Shown: positions 35,024 to 43,800, counted from the first letter of the stretch. The stretch: 64,000 nt of DNA from Bog-756 sp963710495 (GCA_963710495.1 CAVQAI010000011.1:744001-808000), one strand, 5' to 3'. The notes: generated by a model not told the origin, from the letters alone. Translations and numbers: made by a program.

Positions 35024-36235
35024 TTGGGCGCCGAGCCGGAGCGCGGGGGGACGGACTCGTTGCGGGTGGCCTTGGTCTGCCCCTACAGCCTGTCCCGTCC
35101 CGGTGGTGTCCAGGGTCAGGTGGTCGGCCTGGCCCGCGCCCTCGGGCGCCGCGCCCACCGGACGACGGTGTTCGCCCCGATGGAGGCGGCATCCGACGCG
35201 CCATCCGGGATCGAGGTGGTCCCCGCCGGCCGGCCGGTGTCCGTGCCGGCCAACGGCTCGGTGGCGCCGGTGGCCATCTCGGTGAGGGCCGCCATCCGGG
35301 CGCGGCAGGCGGTGCAGGACGGTCGGTTCGACATCGTGCACGTCCACGAGCCCTTTGCCCCCGGCCTTCCCTATGCGCTCCTGGTCGGCCGGCGGTTGCC
35401 GCCGATGGTGGCCACGTTCCACCGCAGCGGCGGAAGTGTCCTCTACCGGGCCCTTCGCCCGCTCACCGCCCGCCTGGCCCGGCGCCTCGACCTGCGCTGC
35501 GCGGTGTCGGAGGCGGCCCTGGCCACCGCCACCGAAGCCCTCGGCGGGACCTTCGAGCTGTGCTTCAACGGCGTCGACGTGGGCTCCTTCGAGGGGGTCG
35601 AGCCCTGGCCGAGCGAACGCCCGGCCTTCCTGTTCCTCGGCCGTCACGAGGAGCGCAAGGGCCTCGGGGTGCTGCTCGAGGCCTTCGACCGGGTGCGGGC
35701 CGGGCCGGCCGCCGGCGCCCGAGGCGGTCCGGGACCGGAGCTGTGGGTCGCCGGGGACGGGCCCGAGACGGCCGCGCTCCGCCGCCGTCATCCCGACTCG
35801 GCCGACGTTCGATGGCTCGGTGTCCTCTCCGAGGAGGAGAAGCTCAGGCGGCTGGTCGGGGCGCGGTTGCTCTGCGCACCGTCACTCGGCGGCGAGTCCT
35901 TCGGCATGGTCCTGCTCGAGGCCATGGCCGCCCGGACCGTGGTGGTGGCCAGCGACATCCCCGGTTACCGCGAGGCGGCCGGCGGCCATGCGGCGCTGAC
36001 GCCCCCCGGTGACGCGGGCGCCCTGGCCGAGGCCCTGGCCCGGCTGGTGATGCCGGGCTCGACGGAGGGCGGCGGGGGCGACCCGGCGCCGTCATCGGGT
36101 CGCGGTCCCGGCCCGGAGGACCGGGAGGCCTGGCTCGACGCCGCTTCGGCGTGGGCCTCACACTGGTCGATGGAGCGGCTCGCCGAGTGGTACGAGGGAC
36201 GGTATCGGGCGGTGATGGCCGGGCCGCCCGGGTGA
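35024..36235 (+). CDS. pimA: GT4 glycosyltransferase, probable phosphatidylinositol alpha-mannosyltransferase
   Basis: A 403-residue GT-B enzyme. The N-terminal domain begins 'LRVALVCPYSLSRPGGVQGQ' with the GGVQ donor loop of PimA, then 'FDIVHVHEPFAPGLPYALLV'. The C-terminal domain has 'FLFLGRHEERKGLGVLLEAF' and the EX7E motif in 'GGESFGMVLLEAMAARTVVV'. It should add the first mannose to PI from GDP-mannose at the inner membrane. The start (TTG 35024) is only 4 bases after the diguanylate cyclase stop; a TTG 36 bases on is also possible. A Gly/Pro-rich insert lies near residues 345-365. Confidence 0.9.
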   Translation: MGAEPERGGTDSLRVALVCPYSLSRPGGVQGQVVGLARALGRRAHRTTVFAPMEAASDAPSGIEVVPAGRPVSVPANGSVAPVAISVRAAIRARQAVQDGRFDIVHVHEPFAPGLPYALLVGRRLPPMVATFHRSGGSVLYRALRPLTARLARRLDLRCAVSEAALATATEALGGTFELCFNGVDVGSFEGVEPWPSERPAFLFLGRHEERKGLGVLLEAFDRVRAGPAAGARGGPGPELWVAGDGPETAALRRRHPDSADVRWLGVLSEEEKLRRLVGARLLCAPSLGGESFGMVLLEAMAARTVVVASDIPGYREAAGGHAALTPPGDAGALAEALARLVMPGSTEGGGGDPAPSSGRGPGPEDREAWLDAASAWASHWSMERLAEWYEGRYRAVMAGPPG

Positions 36236-36257
36236 GGCGCCCTACACTGCTCGCACG

Positions 36258-37211
36258 ATGAGTGGATCCCGACGGCGACCCACGGGCGGCTCCGATCGAG
36301 AGCGGGGCGGTCGAGGCGGAGCGACGGGCGGGCACGCCGCGCCGAAGGCCGCCCCCGGCGGGCCGGCCCCGACCGGGCCACCGGCGCCCGAATCGGTCGG
36401 TCGGGGGACCGAGACCGAGGCCCGTAGCGTCAACCGCAACCGCCACCGGGCCCTGGCCCTCGCCGGGCTGGTCGGCCTGGTGCCGGGCGTGGTGGTGGCC
36501 GTGGTCCTGGTGCTGGCCGGTCAGGCCGTCGTGGCCGTCGCCGCCCTGGTCGTGGTGGCGTGCGGGACGGCCTGGTGGACCTGGAGGTCGGCGCCGGGCC
36601 GGGTCGCCCGGGCGGTGGGCGCCCGACCCAGCGAGGAGGTCGACCATCCCCGGCTCCACAATCTGGTGGACGGCCTGTGTGCGTCGATGGGCCTTTCCCG
36701 CCCGACCATCTTCGTGGTCGAGCACGACGTGCCCAACGCCATGGCCGTGGGACGAGATGCCTCGACGGCCTGTCTGATCGTCACCTCCGGCCTCGAGCAG
36801 GCGCTCTCGCTCGTCCAGCTCGAAGGGGTGCTGGCCCACGAGCTGGTGCATGTCAAGCGCGGCGACATCGTGCTGGCCGGGATGGCGGCGGTGGCCCTGG
36901 CGCCCTGGTCGCTGGTCGTAGGCGTCTCCCGTGCCGGTGACCAGGTGCATGCCCTGGTCGGCCCCGGGCGTGAGTTCACCGCCGATCAGCGGGCCGCGGC
37001 GGTGGTCCGCTATCCCCCGGGGATCGGCTCCGCCCTCGAGATGATGGCCGAACGACCCGGGGCGCCGGCCGCCTGGCCGCCGGGGGAGGGGCGCACGGCC
37101 GCCCTGACCCGCTGGCTGTGGATCGACCCGATGGTCGGAGCGGCGTCGGCACCGGGAGTGGGGAACCTGGACGACACCCGGGTTCGGGCCGAGGCTCAAT
37201 CGCTCCTCTGA
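36258..37211 (+). CDS. M48-family membrane metallopeptidase
   Basis: A 317-residue protein with a disordered N-terminal 60 residues, a pair of membrane helices ('ALALAGLVGLVPGVVVAVVL', 'GQAVVAVAALVVVACGTAWW') and an HtpX-like M48 domain. The zinc site HExxH is in 'LEGVLAHELVHVKRGDIVLA', and the third ligand is probably the Glu in 'PGREFTADQRAAAV'. Homologues handle misfolded membrane proteins. It follows pimA by 22 bases, so it may be the last gene of the operon. A 15-bp tandem repeat (ATCTCCCGGCTCTTC, twice) sits just after its stop. Confidence 0.88.
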   Translation: MSGSRRRPTGGSDRERGGRGGATGGHAAPKAAPGGPAPTGPPAPESVGRGTETEARSVNRNRHRALALAGLVGLVPGVVVAVVLVLAGQAVVAVAALVVVACGTAWWTWRSAPGRVARAVGARPSEEVDHPRLHNLVDGLCASMGLSRPTIFVVEHDVPNAMAVGRDASTACLIVTSGLEQALSLVQLEGVLAHELVHVKRGDIVLAGMAAVALAPWSLVVGVSRAGDQVHALVGPGREFTADQRAAAVVRYPPGIGSALEMMAERPGAPAAWPPGEGRTAALTRWLWIDPMVGAASAPGVGNLDDTRVRAEAQSLL

Positions 37212-37289
37212 ATCTCCCGGCTCTTCATCTCCCGGCTCTCATCCGGGCACGACTCGCTCGGCACGTCGGGCCGACCGGAACCGGCCGGG

Positions 37290-37799
37290 TCAGCCGGAAG
37301 CGTCGCAGGGATCGGCCTCCCCGGGGCTGAGGGCCCATTCCGACCGCGTGTCGTAGAGGTGGTCACGGAGGCGGCGGAGCAACGAGGCGAAGGTCTCCTC
37401 CTCCTCGGGGGTGAACAGGTCGCGGAGCACCTCGTTCACGTGACCGATGTGCTCGGGGACGGCCCGGTCCATCAATTCCTGCCCCGCCGGGGTGAGCACG
37501 GCAAAGGCGCCCCGGCGGTCCTCGGGACAGGTCCGCCGGGCCACCAGGCCCTGTTGCTGGAGGCGGTCCACCGAGCGGGTCAGGCCGCTCGGCGTGAGGG
37601 AGGACTGGGCGGCCAGCTCGCTCATCCGTAGCTCGGAGCCGGGGGTCCGGGCCAGCCGGATGAGGACGTCGAAGGCTTGGTTGGAGAGGGACTGCTCGGC
37701 CTCCAGGCGACGCTCGAACACCCGGCGGAGCCCCGCCGCGGACTCGAACAGCAGTCCCATCGTCGTCAGTCGTTCGTCGTCCGTCGCCGTGCGTCCCAT
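37290..37799 (-). CDS. MarR-family transcriptional regulator
   Basis: A 169-residue winged-helix dimer. 'LSNQAFDVLIRLARTPGSEL', 'RMSELAAQSSLTPSGLTRSV' (recognition helix) and 'DRLQQQGLVARRTCPEDRRG' with 'AFAVLTPAGQELM' (wing) form a complete MarR domain. It is divergent from the yceI gene, and a TTGC/GCAA repeat lies on the promoter between them, so it probably controls yceI and itself. No Cys that would suggest an OhrR-type peroxide switch is conserved; the single Cys in the wing region may or may not matter. Confidence 0.92.
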   Translation of the reverse strand: MGRTATDDERLTTMGLLFESAAGLRRVFERRLEAEQSLSNQAFDVLIRLARTPGSELRMSELAAQSSLTPSGLTRSVDRLQQQGLVARRTCPEDRRGAFAVLTPAGQELMDRAVPEHIGHVNEVLRDLFTPEEEETFASLLRRLRDHLYDTRSEWALSPGEADPCDASG

Positions 37800-37830
37800 G
37801 ACGCCATCTTACCCGAATCCGGAGAAGTAG

Positions 37831-37875
37831 TTGCATTCGCAAATAAAGGTGCTATAGTTGTTGGTACAAGCAACG
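37831..37875 (+). promoter_or_regulatory. yceI promoter with two MarR-type inverted repeats
   Basis: -35 TTGCAT (37831-37836), a 16-nt spacer and -10 TATAGT (37853-37858). An inverted repeat TTGC-ATTC-GCAA (37831-37842) covers the -35, and a second imperfect one, GTTGTTGGTACAAGCAAC, starts at the end of the -10 (37858-37875). Their positions suit repression by the divergent MarR protein. Confidence 0.65.
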
Positions 37876-37923
37876 ATCTGGGGTCCCGTCGGGGGACCGG
37901 ATCGAGACCGAGGAGGTCGCAAC

Positions 37924-38523
37924 ATGGCAACGCAAACAGACACCGGCAACCAAACAGAAGTGACCAGCAGGATCGTCGACGGCGCCGAGTGGCCGGCGGT
38001 CGGGACCTATGCCATCGACCCGTCGCACACCGAGGTCGGCTTTGCCGTCCGTCACATGGCGGTCTCCAAGGTCCGGGGTCGATTCAGCACTTTCGAGGGC
38101 ACGCTGCAGATCGGTGAGGACCACCAGGATTCGAAGGTCTCGGTGACCATCGACGCCCGAAGCGTGGACACCCGGGACGAGAACCGGGACAACCACCTCC
38201 GGACCAACGACTTCTTCGACGTCGAGAACCATCCCACGTGGACGTTCGAGAGCACCGGGGTGAGGGCCGTCAGCCCGACGGCGTGGAAGGTCGACGGGGA
38301 TCTCACCATTCGTGGGGTGACCCGGCCGGTGACCCTGGATGTGACCCTCGAGGGCGTCGTCAAGGATCCCTACGGCAACCACCGGGTGGGTTTCAGCGCC
38401 TCGACGTCGATCAACCGTGACGACTTCGGGGTGTCGTTCGGTGCCGTCATGGAGACGGGTGGTCTGGTCGTGGCCAAAAAGGTCGACATCCAGATCGAGG
38501 CCGAGGCGGTGTTGCAGGCCTAG
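37924..38523 (+). CDS. YceI-family lipocalin-like protein
   Basis: A 199-residue YceI domain protein. 'VGTYAIDPSHTEVGFAVRHM', 'AVSKVRGRFSTFEGTLQIGE', 'NHLRTNDFFDVENHPTWTFE' and 'DGDLTIRGVTRPVTLDVTLE' are all standard YceI blocks of a barrel that binds polyisoprenoid-like lipids. No signal peptide is visible, so it is probably cytosolic. GAGGAGG lies 7-8 nt before the ATG at 37924. It is controlled by a clear promoter with MarR-type operators. Confidence 0.93.
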   Translation: MATQTDTGNQTEVTSRIVDGAEWPAVGTYAIDPSHTEVGFAVRHMAVSKVRGRFSTFEGTLQIGEDHQDSKVSVTIDARSVDTRDENRDNHLRTNDFFDVENHPTWTFESTGVRAVSPTAWKVDGDLTIRGVTRPVTLDVTLEGVVKDPYGNHRVGFSASTSINRDDFGVSFGAVMETGGLVVAKKVDIQIEAEAVLQA

Positions 38524-38535
38524 TCGGGTGACCGG

Positions 38536-38563
38536 CTGCCCCGCCCGGATTCCGGCGGGGCAG
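38536..38563. terminator. bidirectional terminator hairpin between yceI and GH4 gene
   Basis: Perfect 10-bp arms CTGCCCCGCC and GGCGGGGCAG with an 8-nt loop lie 12 bases after the yceI stop and before the convergent GH4 gene. There is no T-run, as is common in high-GC actinobacteria. Confidence 0.6.
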
Positions 38564-38646
38564 TCCCCCGGCGGCCGGGCCGGATGGTCAGGCGGTCGAG
38601 GGACGGTCGTCGATGCGGCCCGGCCCGGCAGTTGGGCACCGGCCCG

Positions 38647-40062
38647 TCACCCAGTGCTGATGGGGACGGCCGAACGACCGGTCGTGTTGAACGTGGGGAG
38701 CCAGACGGCAGTGGCGGCCAGCAGCTCCTCGGTCATGGCGAGGAGCTGCTCGTAGGGCAAGTGCCCGGCCAGCTTGTCGGTGAGCATGGCCTCCACCACC
38801 CGGGTGTGGTCTCCGGTCAAGGCAGCGTCCACGGTGAGCTCCTGGGAGGCCACGATCTGGCGCAGGTGCTCCCCGAGCACGGACCCGACCCGGGCCGTGT
38901 CCCGAGGGCGGACCCCCGAGGCCCCGGTCACGCCGATGCATTCCACCACCACGTCGTCGGGCAGGTTCTCGACCTGCCCACGATTCGGCAGGTTCATCGG
39001 CAGATGGCGCTCTTCGCCGGTGGCGATGCCGGCGATGAGTTCGGCCACGAGCTCTCCCGATGGCCAAGGCGGGACCGAGTCACCCTTGAGCAGTTCGAGC
39101 ACCTCCCGGTCGTCCGCCTCCTTGTCCTGCTGGTGGCCGCGCAGGCCGTAGTGGTGGACACCCCAGTCCCGCCCGAAGTCCGAGGCTGGGGTCACGAATC
39201 CCGGGAAGAACTCGACCACGTGGGTGTCGGAGGCGCCGGGGAGGACCCCGAAACGGCGGAAGAGCTCGAACTTCACCCGATTGTTGGCGATGACGTCGGC
39301 TTTCGTCCACGACTCGCCGGTCGACACCTTCTGCCAATGCATGCTTTCGACGGGTGCCATCCAGATGGGGTCGTCTCCGTGCTCGGCCGGGTCTTCGAGC
39401 AACGATCGCAGCATGGCGAACCCATCGGCGCCGTCGATCCGGAGCTCGGTGACGAGGGGGAGATGGTTCACTCCGGCGGCAACCGGGTCCACCTCGTGCA
39501 TGGGCGCGTCGAACAGCAGGCTCAACACGAACTTCAGGCCGACCAGCTCGTTGCACAGCCCGACCACCCGGATGCGTGATTCGCGCCCGACGCTGCGGCA
39601 CAGAGCCGTCAGCGGATTGCTGACGTTCACCAGCAGCGCGTCGGGACAGTGCTGTTCCATGGCTCGGGCGACGTCGGTGACGACCGGGACGCTGCGCAAC
39701 GCCCGAGCGATGCCGCCCGGTCCGACGCTGTCGCCGACCGGCTGGCGGATGCCGTAACCAGCCGGGATCTCGAGATCGTGTCGCATGCTGGCGAAACCGC
39801 CGACGGACAGGGCGATGATCACCACGTCCGCGCCGGCCAGGGCGTCGGCAAGATTCGTCGTCGAGCGAACGGACAATCCGATGCCCCGGACCTTGACGAT
39901 GTGGTCGGCGACCTCCATCATCAGCGGCAGCGACCCCGGGTCGATGTCCATCAGGGTCACCGCCACCTCATGGAGCGCCTCGGTGTTCGCGAAGTCCACC
40001 AGGAGCTTCGGCGTCCAGTGCGTGCTGCCCCCGCCGATGATGGTGATCCGCGGACTGCTCAC
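38647..40062 (-). CDS. glycoside hydrolase family 4 (NAD- and metal-dependent)
   Basis: A 471-residue GH4 enzyme, similar to 6-phospho-beta-glucosidases and alpha-galactosidases. The NAD loop 'ITIIGGGSTHWTPKLLVDFA' is at the N-terminus. 'DALLVNVSNPLTALCRSV' has the conserved N-P, 'VVGLCNELVGLKFVL' supplies the metal-binding Cys and 'VAAGVNHLPLVTELRI' the metal-binding His. The mechanism is oxidation at C3, elimination and reduction. The start is GTG 40062. It interrupts the conserved pimA-pdxS order and is transcribed against its neighbours. The substrate is unknown. Confidence 0.9.
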   Translation of the reverse strand: MSSPRITIIGGGSTHWTPKLLVDFANTEALHEVAVTLMDIDPGSLPLMMEVADHIVKVRGIGLSVRSTTNLADALAGADVVIIALSVGGFASMRHDLEIPAGYGIRQPVGDSVGPGGIARALRSVPVVTDVARAMEQHCPDALLVNVSNPLTALCRSVGRESRIRVVGLCNELVGLKFVLSLLFDAPMHEVDPVAAGVNHLPLVTELRIDGADGFAMLRSLLEDPAEHGDDPIWMAPVESMHWQKVSTGESWTKADVIANNRVKFELFRRFGVLPGASDTHVVEFFPGFVTPASDFGRDWGVHHYGLRGHQQDKEADDREVLELLKGDSVPPWPSGELVAELIAGIATGEERHLPMNLPNRGQVENLPDDVVVECIGVTGASGVRPRDTARVGSVLGEHLRQIVASQELTVDAALTGDHTRVVEAMLTDKLAGHLPYEQLLAMTEELLAATAVWLPTFNTTGRSAVPISTG

Positions 40063-40285
40063 TCCGGGAACGGTACTCGCTCTCCATGGCCGAGCGAGGG
40101 GGATCTCCCGCCGCGGCCCGGCAGGCAGAACCGCCGTCTCCTCGGGTCGCCCGGCCCGGATCCGGAATCGCCGGCCGCCACGCGCCCGGGTCGTCCGGGT
40201 GCGTGTCGTACCCCGACGACGGGGCCGGGGTGCCGGGGTCACGGTGCGATGGGCCAAGGCGGGCCGATCGGGGGCGGAGGGTAGG

Positions 40286-41212
40286 ATGAAGAGCATGGCT
40301 GAACCCGCGATCGAGCACGCCAGCTCGGGCAATGCGCATGCGACCGGTACCGTCACCGTGAAGCGCGGCCTGGCCGAGATGTTGCGGGGCGGGGTCATCA
40401 TGGACGTGGTCGACGCCGAGCAGGCCAAGGTGGCCGAGGACGCCGGGGCGGTGGCGGTCATGGCCCTCGAGCGGGTGCCGGCCGACATCCGCCGGGACGG
40501 CGGCGTGGCCAGGATGAGCGACCCGGCGCTCATCGAGGGGATCAAGCAGGCGGTGACCGTCCCGGTCATGGCCAAGGCCCGCATCGGGCACTTCGCCGAG
40601 GCCCAGGTGCTCGAGTCACTCGGTGTCGACTACATCGACGAGAGCGAGGTCCTGACCCCGGCCGACGAGGCCCACCACATCGACAAGTGGGGGTTCACCG
40701 TCCCCTTCGTCTGCGGAGCGACCAACCTCGGGGAGGCACTGCGCCGCATCGGCGAGGGGGCGGCCATGATCCGGTCGAAGGGCGAGGCGGGCACCGGCAA
40801 CGTCGTCGAGGCCGTACACCACCTGCGCTCCATCCTGGGCGACATCCGGAACGTGTCCCAGGCGGACCCGGCCGAGCGTTACGGGTGGGCCAAGGACCTG
40901 GCCGCACCCCTCGGGCTGGTGCAGGAGATCGCCGCCACCGGCCGACTGCCGGTCCCCCTGTTCTGCGCCGGCGGGATCGCCACCCCGGCCGACGCCTCGC
41001 TGGTGATGCAGCTCGGCGCCGAGGCCGTGTTCGTCGGTTCGGGGATCTTCAAGAGCGCGAACCCCTCCCGGATGGCCCGGGCCATCGTCGAGGCCACCGC
41101 CCACTTCACCGACGCCGACTTGGTGGCCAAAGTCTCGACCGGCCTGGGTGAGGCCATGGCCGGGCAGGAGATCGACGCGCTCGGCGTCCACCTGGCCGAG
41201 CGTGGTTGGTGA
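40286..41212 (+). CDS. pdxS: pyridoxal 5'-phosphate synthase lyase subunit PdxS
   Basis: A 308-residue TIM-barrel that makes PLP from ribose 5-phosphate, glyceraldehyde 3-phosphate and ammonia. 'VKRGLAEMLRGGVIMDVVDA' opens the barrel, and the Schiff-base lysines lie in 'IMDVVDAEQAKVAE' and 'VPVMAKARIGHFAEAQVLES'. 'PLFCAGGIATPADASLVMQL' and 'VGSGIFKSANPSRMARAIVE' form the phosphate site. The ATG at 40286 has GGAGGG with normal spacing; ATG 40295 is too far from it. It pairs with pdxT 36 bases downstream. Confidence 0.96.
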   Translation: MKSMAEPAIEHASSGNAHATGTVTVKRGLAEMLRGGVIMDVVDAEQAKVAEDAGAVAVMALERVPADIRRDGGVARMSDPALIEGIKQAVTVPVMAKARIGHFAEAQVLESLGVDYIDESEVLTPADEAHHIDKWGFTVPFVCGATNLGEALRRIGEGAAMIRSKGEAGTGNVVEAVHHLRSILGDIRNVSQADPAERYGWAKDLAAPLGLVQEIAATGRLPVPLFCAGGIATPADASLVMQLGAEAVFVGSGIFKSANPSRMARAIVEATAHFTDADLVAKVSTGLGEAMAGQEIDALGVHLAERGW

Positions 41213-41248
41213 CCCGGGCCCCCGCCCGGTCGGCCCCGGAGGCCGGGG

Positions 41249-41869
41249 ATGACCGTGGGGGTCCTCGCCCTCCAGGGTGACGTCCGTGAGCACACCGTCG
41301 CGCTCGGCGACCTCGGGGAGCCGGTCCGTCCGGTCCGGACCCCGGATGACCTGGATGGCATCACCGGGTTGATCCTCCCCGGCGGGGAGTCCACCACGCT
41401 GTCGATGCTGATCCACTGGGCCGGGCTGTTCGAGCCGCTGGCCGAGGCGCTCGGCGAGGGCTTGCCCGTGCTCGGCACGTGCGCCGGGATGATCCTCCTG
41501 GCCGAGGAAGTGCTGGACGGCCGCCCGGATCAGCGTGGCTTCGGGCTCATCGACCTGACTGTCCGCCGCAACGGCTTCGGGCGCCAGGTGGCCTCGTTCG
41601 AGTGCGACATCGAGGTGGTCGGCCTGGGTGACGAGGCGCTGCACGCCGTGTTCATCCGAGCCCCGGTGGTCGAGCGGGCCGGGCCGGCGGTCGAGGTGCT
41701 GGCCCGGCTGCCCGCCGCGTCGGCGGCGGGCGACGCCGGCGGCCGGCGCACCGAACCGGTGGTGTGCCGGCAGGGATCGGTGCTGGTGACCTCGTTCCAC
41801 CCGGAGTTGACCGGGGACCGTAGGCTGCACCGGCTGTTCGTGGAGATGACCAAGGCAGAGAGGCGCTAG
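41249..41869 (+). CDS. pdxT: pyridoxal 5'-phosphate synthase glutaminase subunit PdxT
   Basis: A 206-residue class-I glutaminase that feeds ammonia to PdxS. 'VGVLALQGDVREHTVALGDL' and 'LILPGGESTTLSMLIHW' are PdxT-specific. The nucleophile Cys is in 'VLGTCAGMILLAEEVL' and the His-Glu pair in 'VLVTSFHPELTGDRR'. A short Ala/Gly-rich insert (about residues 150-170) precedes the last strand. It ends two bases before yebC, so pdxS-pdxT-yebC form one unit, as in mycobacteria. Confidence 0.95.
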   Translation: MTVGVLALQGDVREHTVALGDLGEPVRPVRTPDDLDGITGLILPGGESTTLSMLIHWAGLFEPLAEALGEGLPVLGTCAGMILLAEEVLDGRPDQRGFGLIDLTVRRNGFGRQVASFECDIEVVGLGDEALHAVFIRAPVVERAGPAVEVLARLPAASAAGDAGGRRTEPVVCRQGSVLVTSFHPELTGDRRLHRLFVEMTKAERR

Positions 41870-41871
41870 TC

Positions 41872-42621
41872 GTGTCGGGACATTCGAAATGGGCGACGAC
41901 CAAGTACCGGAAAGGGGCCCAGGACTCGGCCCGGGCCAAGGTCTTCGCCAAGATCATCCGTCAGCTCGAGGTGGCCGCCCGCGAGGGGGGCAGCGATCTG
42001 GATTCCAACGCCAGCCTCCGCACCATGTACGCCAAAGCCCGTGACGCCTCGGTTCCCATGGACACCATCGAGCGGGCCATCAAGCGCGGCTCGGGTGAGC
42101 TCGAGGGCGTGCGCTACGAGCCCATCTCCTACGAGGGATACGCCCCGGCGGGCGTGGCGGTGATCGTCGAGTGCCTGTCCGACAACCGCAACCGGACCGG
42201 TGCGGAGGTTCGCAACCTCTTCAGCAAGAACGGCGGCAGCATGGCCGAGCCCGGCGCGGTGAGCTGGCAGTTCGAGCGCAAGGGGGTCATCGAGCTGGCC
42301 CGCAGCCTCGATGAGGAGCGGGTGCTCGAGGTGGCCATGGAGGCGGGAGCCGAGGACCTCTCCGACGAGGGCGATCGGTGGCTGGTCACCACCGCCCCCG
42401 GCGATCTGATGGCCGTGCGGGGAGCCCTCGAGGAGGCCGGCCTGCCGCCGACCGCCTCGGAGTTGTCGATGGTCCCGACGTCGACGGTGGCGGTGACGGC
42501 GGACTCGGAGTCGAAGCGGGTCCTCCGGCTCATCGAGGCCCTGGAAGACCACGACGACGTGCAGAACGTGTACGCCAACTTCGACATCCCCGAAGCGGTC
42601 ATGGCCGCCTTCGACGGCTGA
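41872..42621 (+). CDS. YebC/PmpR-family protein (translation factor/regulator)
   Basis: A 249-residue member of the TACO1/YebC family. 'SGHSKWATTKYRKGAQDSAR' is the diagnostic N-terminus, followed by 'RAIKRGSGELEGVRYEPISY', 'EGYAPAGVAVIVECLSDNRN' and 'NGGSMAEPGAVSWQFERKG'. Homologues help ribosomes through proline-rich stretches or bind DNA near ruvC. The GTG start is two bases after pdxT. The yebC-ruvC adjacency is widely conserved. Confidence 0.94.
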   Translation: MSGHSKWATTKYRKGAQDSARAKVFAKIIRQLEVAAREGGSDLDSNASLRTMYAKARDASVPMDTIERAIKRGSGELEGVRYEPISYEGYAPAGVAVIVECLSDNRNRTGAEVRNLFSKNGGSMAEPGAVSWQFERKGVIELARSLDEERVLEVAMEAGAEDLSDEGDRWLVTTAPGDLMAVRGALEEAGLPPTASELSMVPTSTVAVTADSESKRVLRLIEALEDHDDVQNVYANFDIPEAVMAAFDG

Positions 42622-42696
42622 ATTCCCGACCACCGCTCCGGCTCGGCGTCTTCGCGGTGGTCGCGGGGGATCCCCGTGGCCGGCGGTCGTCGAGGC

Positions 42697-42709
42697 TAGT
42701 GTCGAACGC
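42697..42709 (+). promoter_or_regulatory. putative leaderless -10 element for ruvC
   Basis: TAGTGT (42697-42702) lies 7 nt before the ruvC GTG, with no ribosome-binding site between. An almost identical stretch (CTAGTGTCGGACGC) lies upstream of yajC at 47269. No clear -35 is seen. Confidence 0.35.
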
Positions 42710-43219
42710 GTGTTCGTCCTCGGGATCGATCCCGGCCTGTCGCGCTGCGGCTACGGGGTGGTGACCCGGCGACCGGGCGGTCTGGCCGCGGCGGCCGGTG
42801 GGGTGATCTCGACCGGTCCCGACACGCCGTTGCCGGTGCGGCTCGCCACCCTCTTCCACGAGCTGGTCGAACTGGTTGCCGAGTTCCGCCCCCAGGCGGT
42901 GGTGGTCGAGCGGGTGTTCTTCCAGGTCAACGCCCACACCGCCATGGCCACCGGCCAGGCCGCCGGCGTGGCCTTGGTGGCCGCCGCCCAATCGGGCTGT
43001 GCCGTCGCCCAGTACACGTCCAACGAGGTCAAGCAGGCGCTGGTCGGGTACGGCGGGGCGACCAAGGAGCAGGTCCAGCGCATGGTGGCATCGGTGCTGG
43101 CCCTGCCGGCACCCCCGAGCCCGCCCGATGTGGCCGACGCGCTGGCCCTGGCGGCCTGCCATCTGACCACCGAGCCGCTGCGCCGGGCGGTGGCGGCCGC
43201 CGCCGGTGGGTCGTCGTGA
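42710..43219 (+). CDS. ruvC: Holliday junction endonuclease RuvC
   Basis: A 169-residue resolvase. The first Asp is in 'VLGIDPGLSRCGYGVV', the Glu in 'AVVVERVFFQVNAHTAMATG', and the final acidic pair in 'SPPDVADALALAACHL'. 'NEVKQALVGYGGATKEQVQR' is the DNA-contact helix. It works with RuvAB to cut four-way junctions. The GTG at 42710 is supported by a TANNNT box 7 nt upstream. Its stop overlaps ruvA (GTGA). Confidence 0.95.
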   Translation: MFVLGIDPGLSRCGYGVVTRRPGGLAAAAGGVISTGPDTPLPVRLATLFHELVELVAEFRPQAVVVERVFFQVNAHTAMATGQAAGVALVAAAQSGCAVAQYTSNEVKQALVGYGGATKEQVQRMVASVLALPAPPSPPDVADALALAACHLTTEPLRRAVAAAAGGSS

Positions 43220-43800
43220 TCGGCTCGCTCCGTGGTGCGCTGGTGGACCGCCCCGGGCCGGGTGAGGTGATCGTCGACGTGGGCGGAGTCGGCTACCGGG
43301 TGTCGGTGCCCACCTCGTTGGTGGCATCGCTCGGCGGTTACGGGAGCGAGGTGTCGGTGCACGTGCACACCCATGTGCGTGAGGACGCCATCGTGCTCTA
43401 TGGGTTCGCCCATGCCGACGAACGGCGTTGCTTCGAGGCGTTGCTCGGTGCCCACGGGGTCGGTCCCTCGCTGGCCCTGTCCATCCTCTCGTCGATGTCG
43501 CCGGCCGCCTTGTCCACGGCGGTGCTCGAGGACGACGTCGACGCGCTGTGCGTGGTGCCCGGCGTCGGCAAGAAGACGGCGGCCCGGCTGATGCTGGAGC
43601 TCAAGGCCCGGCTCGACCTGCCGACCCTCGGGGGCGGGACCGACGACGGGGGCTCTCCCCGCGGCGAGGTCCGGGCCGCCCTCGTCGGGCTCGGGTACGG
43701 GCCCGACGAGATCCGGGATGCGATCGACTCGCTGGACGCCGACGGGTCGGTCGAGGAGATGGTCCGTTCGGCCCTGCGCGAGTTGGCACGCGACCGATGA
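43216..43800 (+). CDS. ruvA: Holliday junction helicase subunit RuvA
   Basis: A 194-residue junction-binding tetramer subunit. The OB-fold begins 'IGSLRGALVDRPGPGEVIVD' and 'VGGVGYRVSVPTSL'. Two helix-hairpin-helix motifs follow, including 'LGAHGVGPSLALSILSSM' and 'LCVVPGVGKKTAARLMLELK'. A flexible linker leads to the RuvB-binding domain III, 'RAALVGLGYGPDEIRDAIDS'. It overlaps both neighbours by four bases, so translation of ruvCAB is coupled. Confidence 0.95.
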   Translation: MIGSLRGALVDRPGPGEVIVDVGGVGYRVSVPTSLVASLGGYGSEVSVHVHTHVREDAIVLYGFAHADERRCFEALLGAHGVGPSLALSILSSMSPAALSTAVLEDDVDALCVVPGVGKKTAARLMLELKARLDLPTLGGGTDDGGSPRGEVRAALVGLGYGPDEIRDAIDSLDADGSVEEMVRSALRELARDR

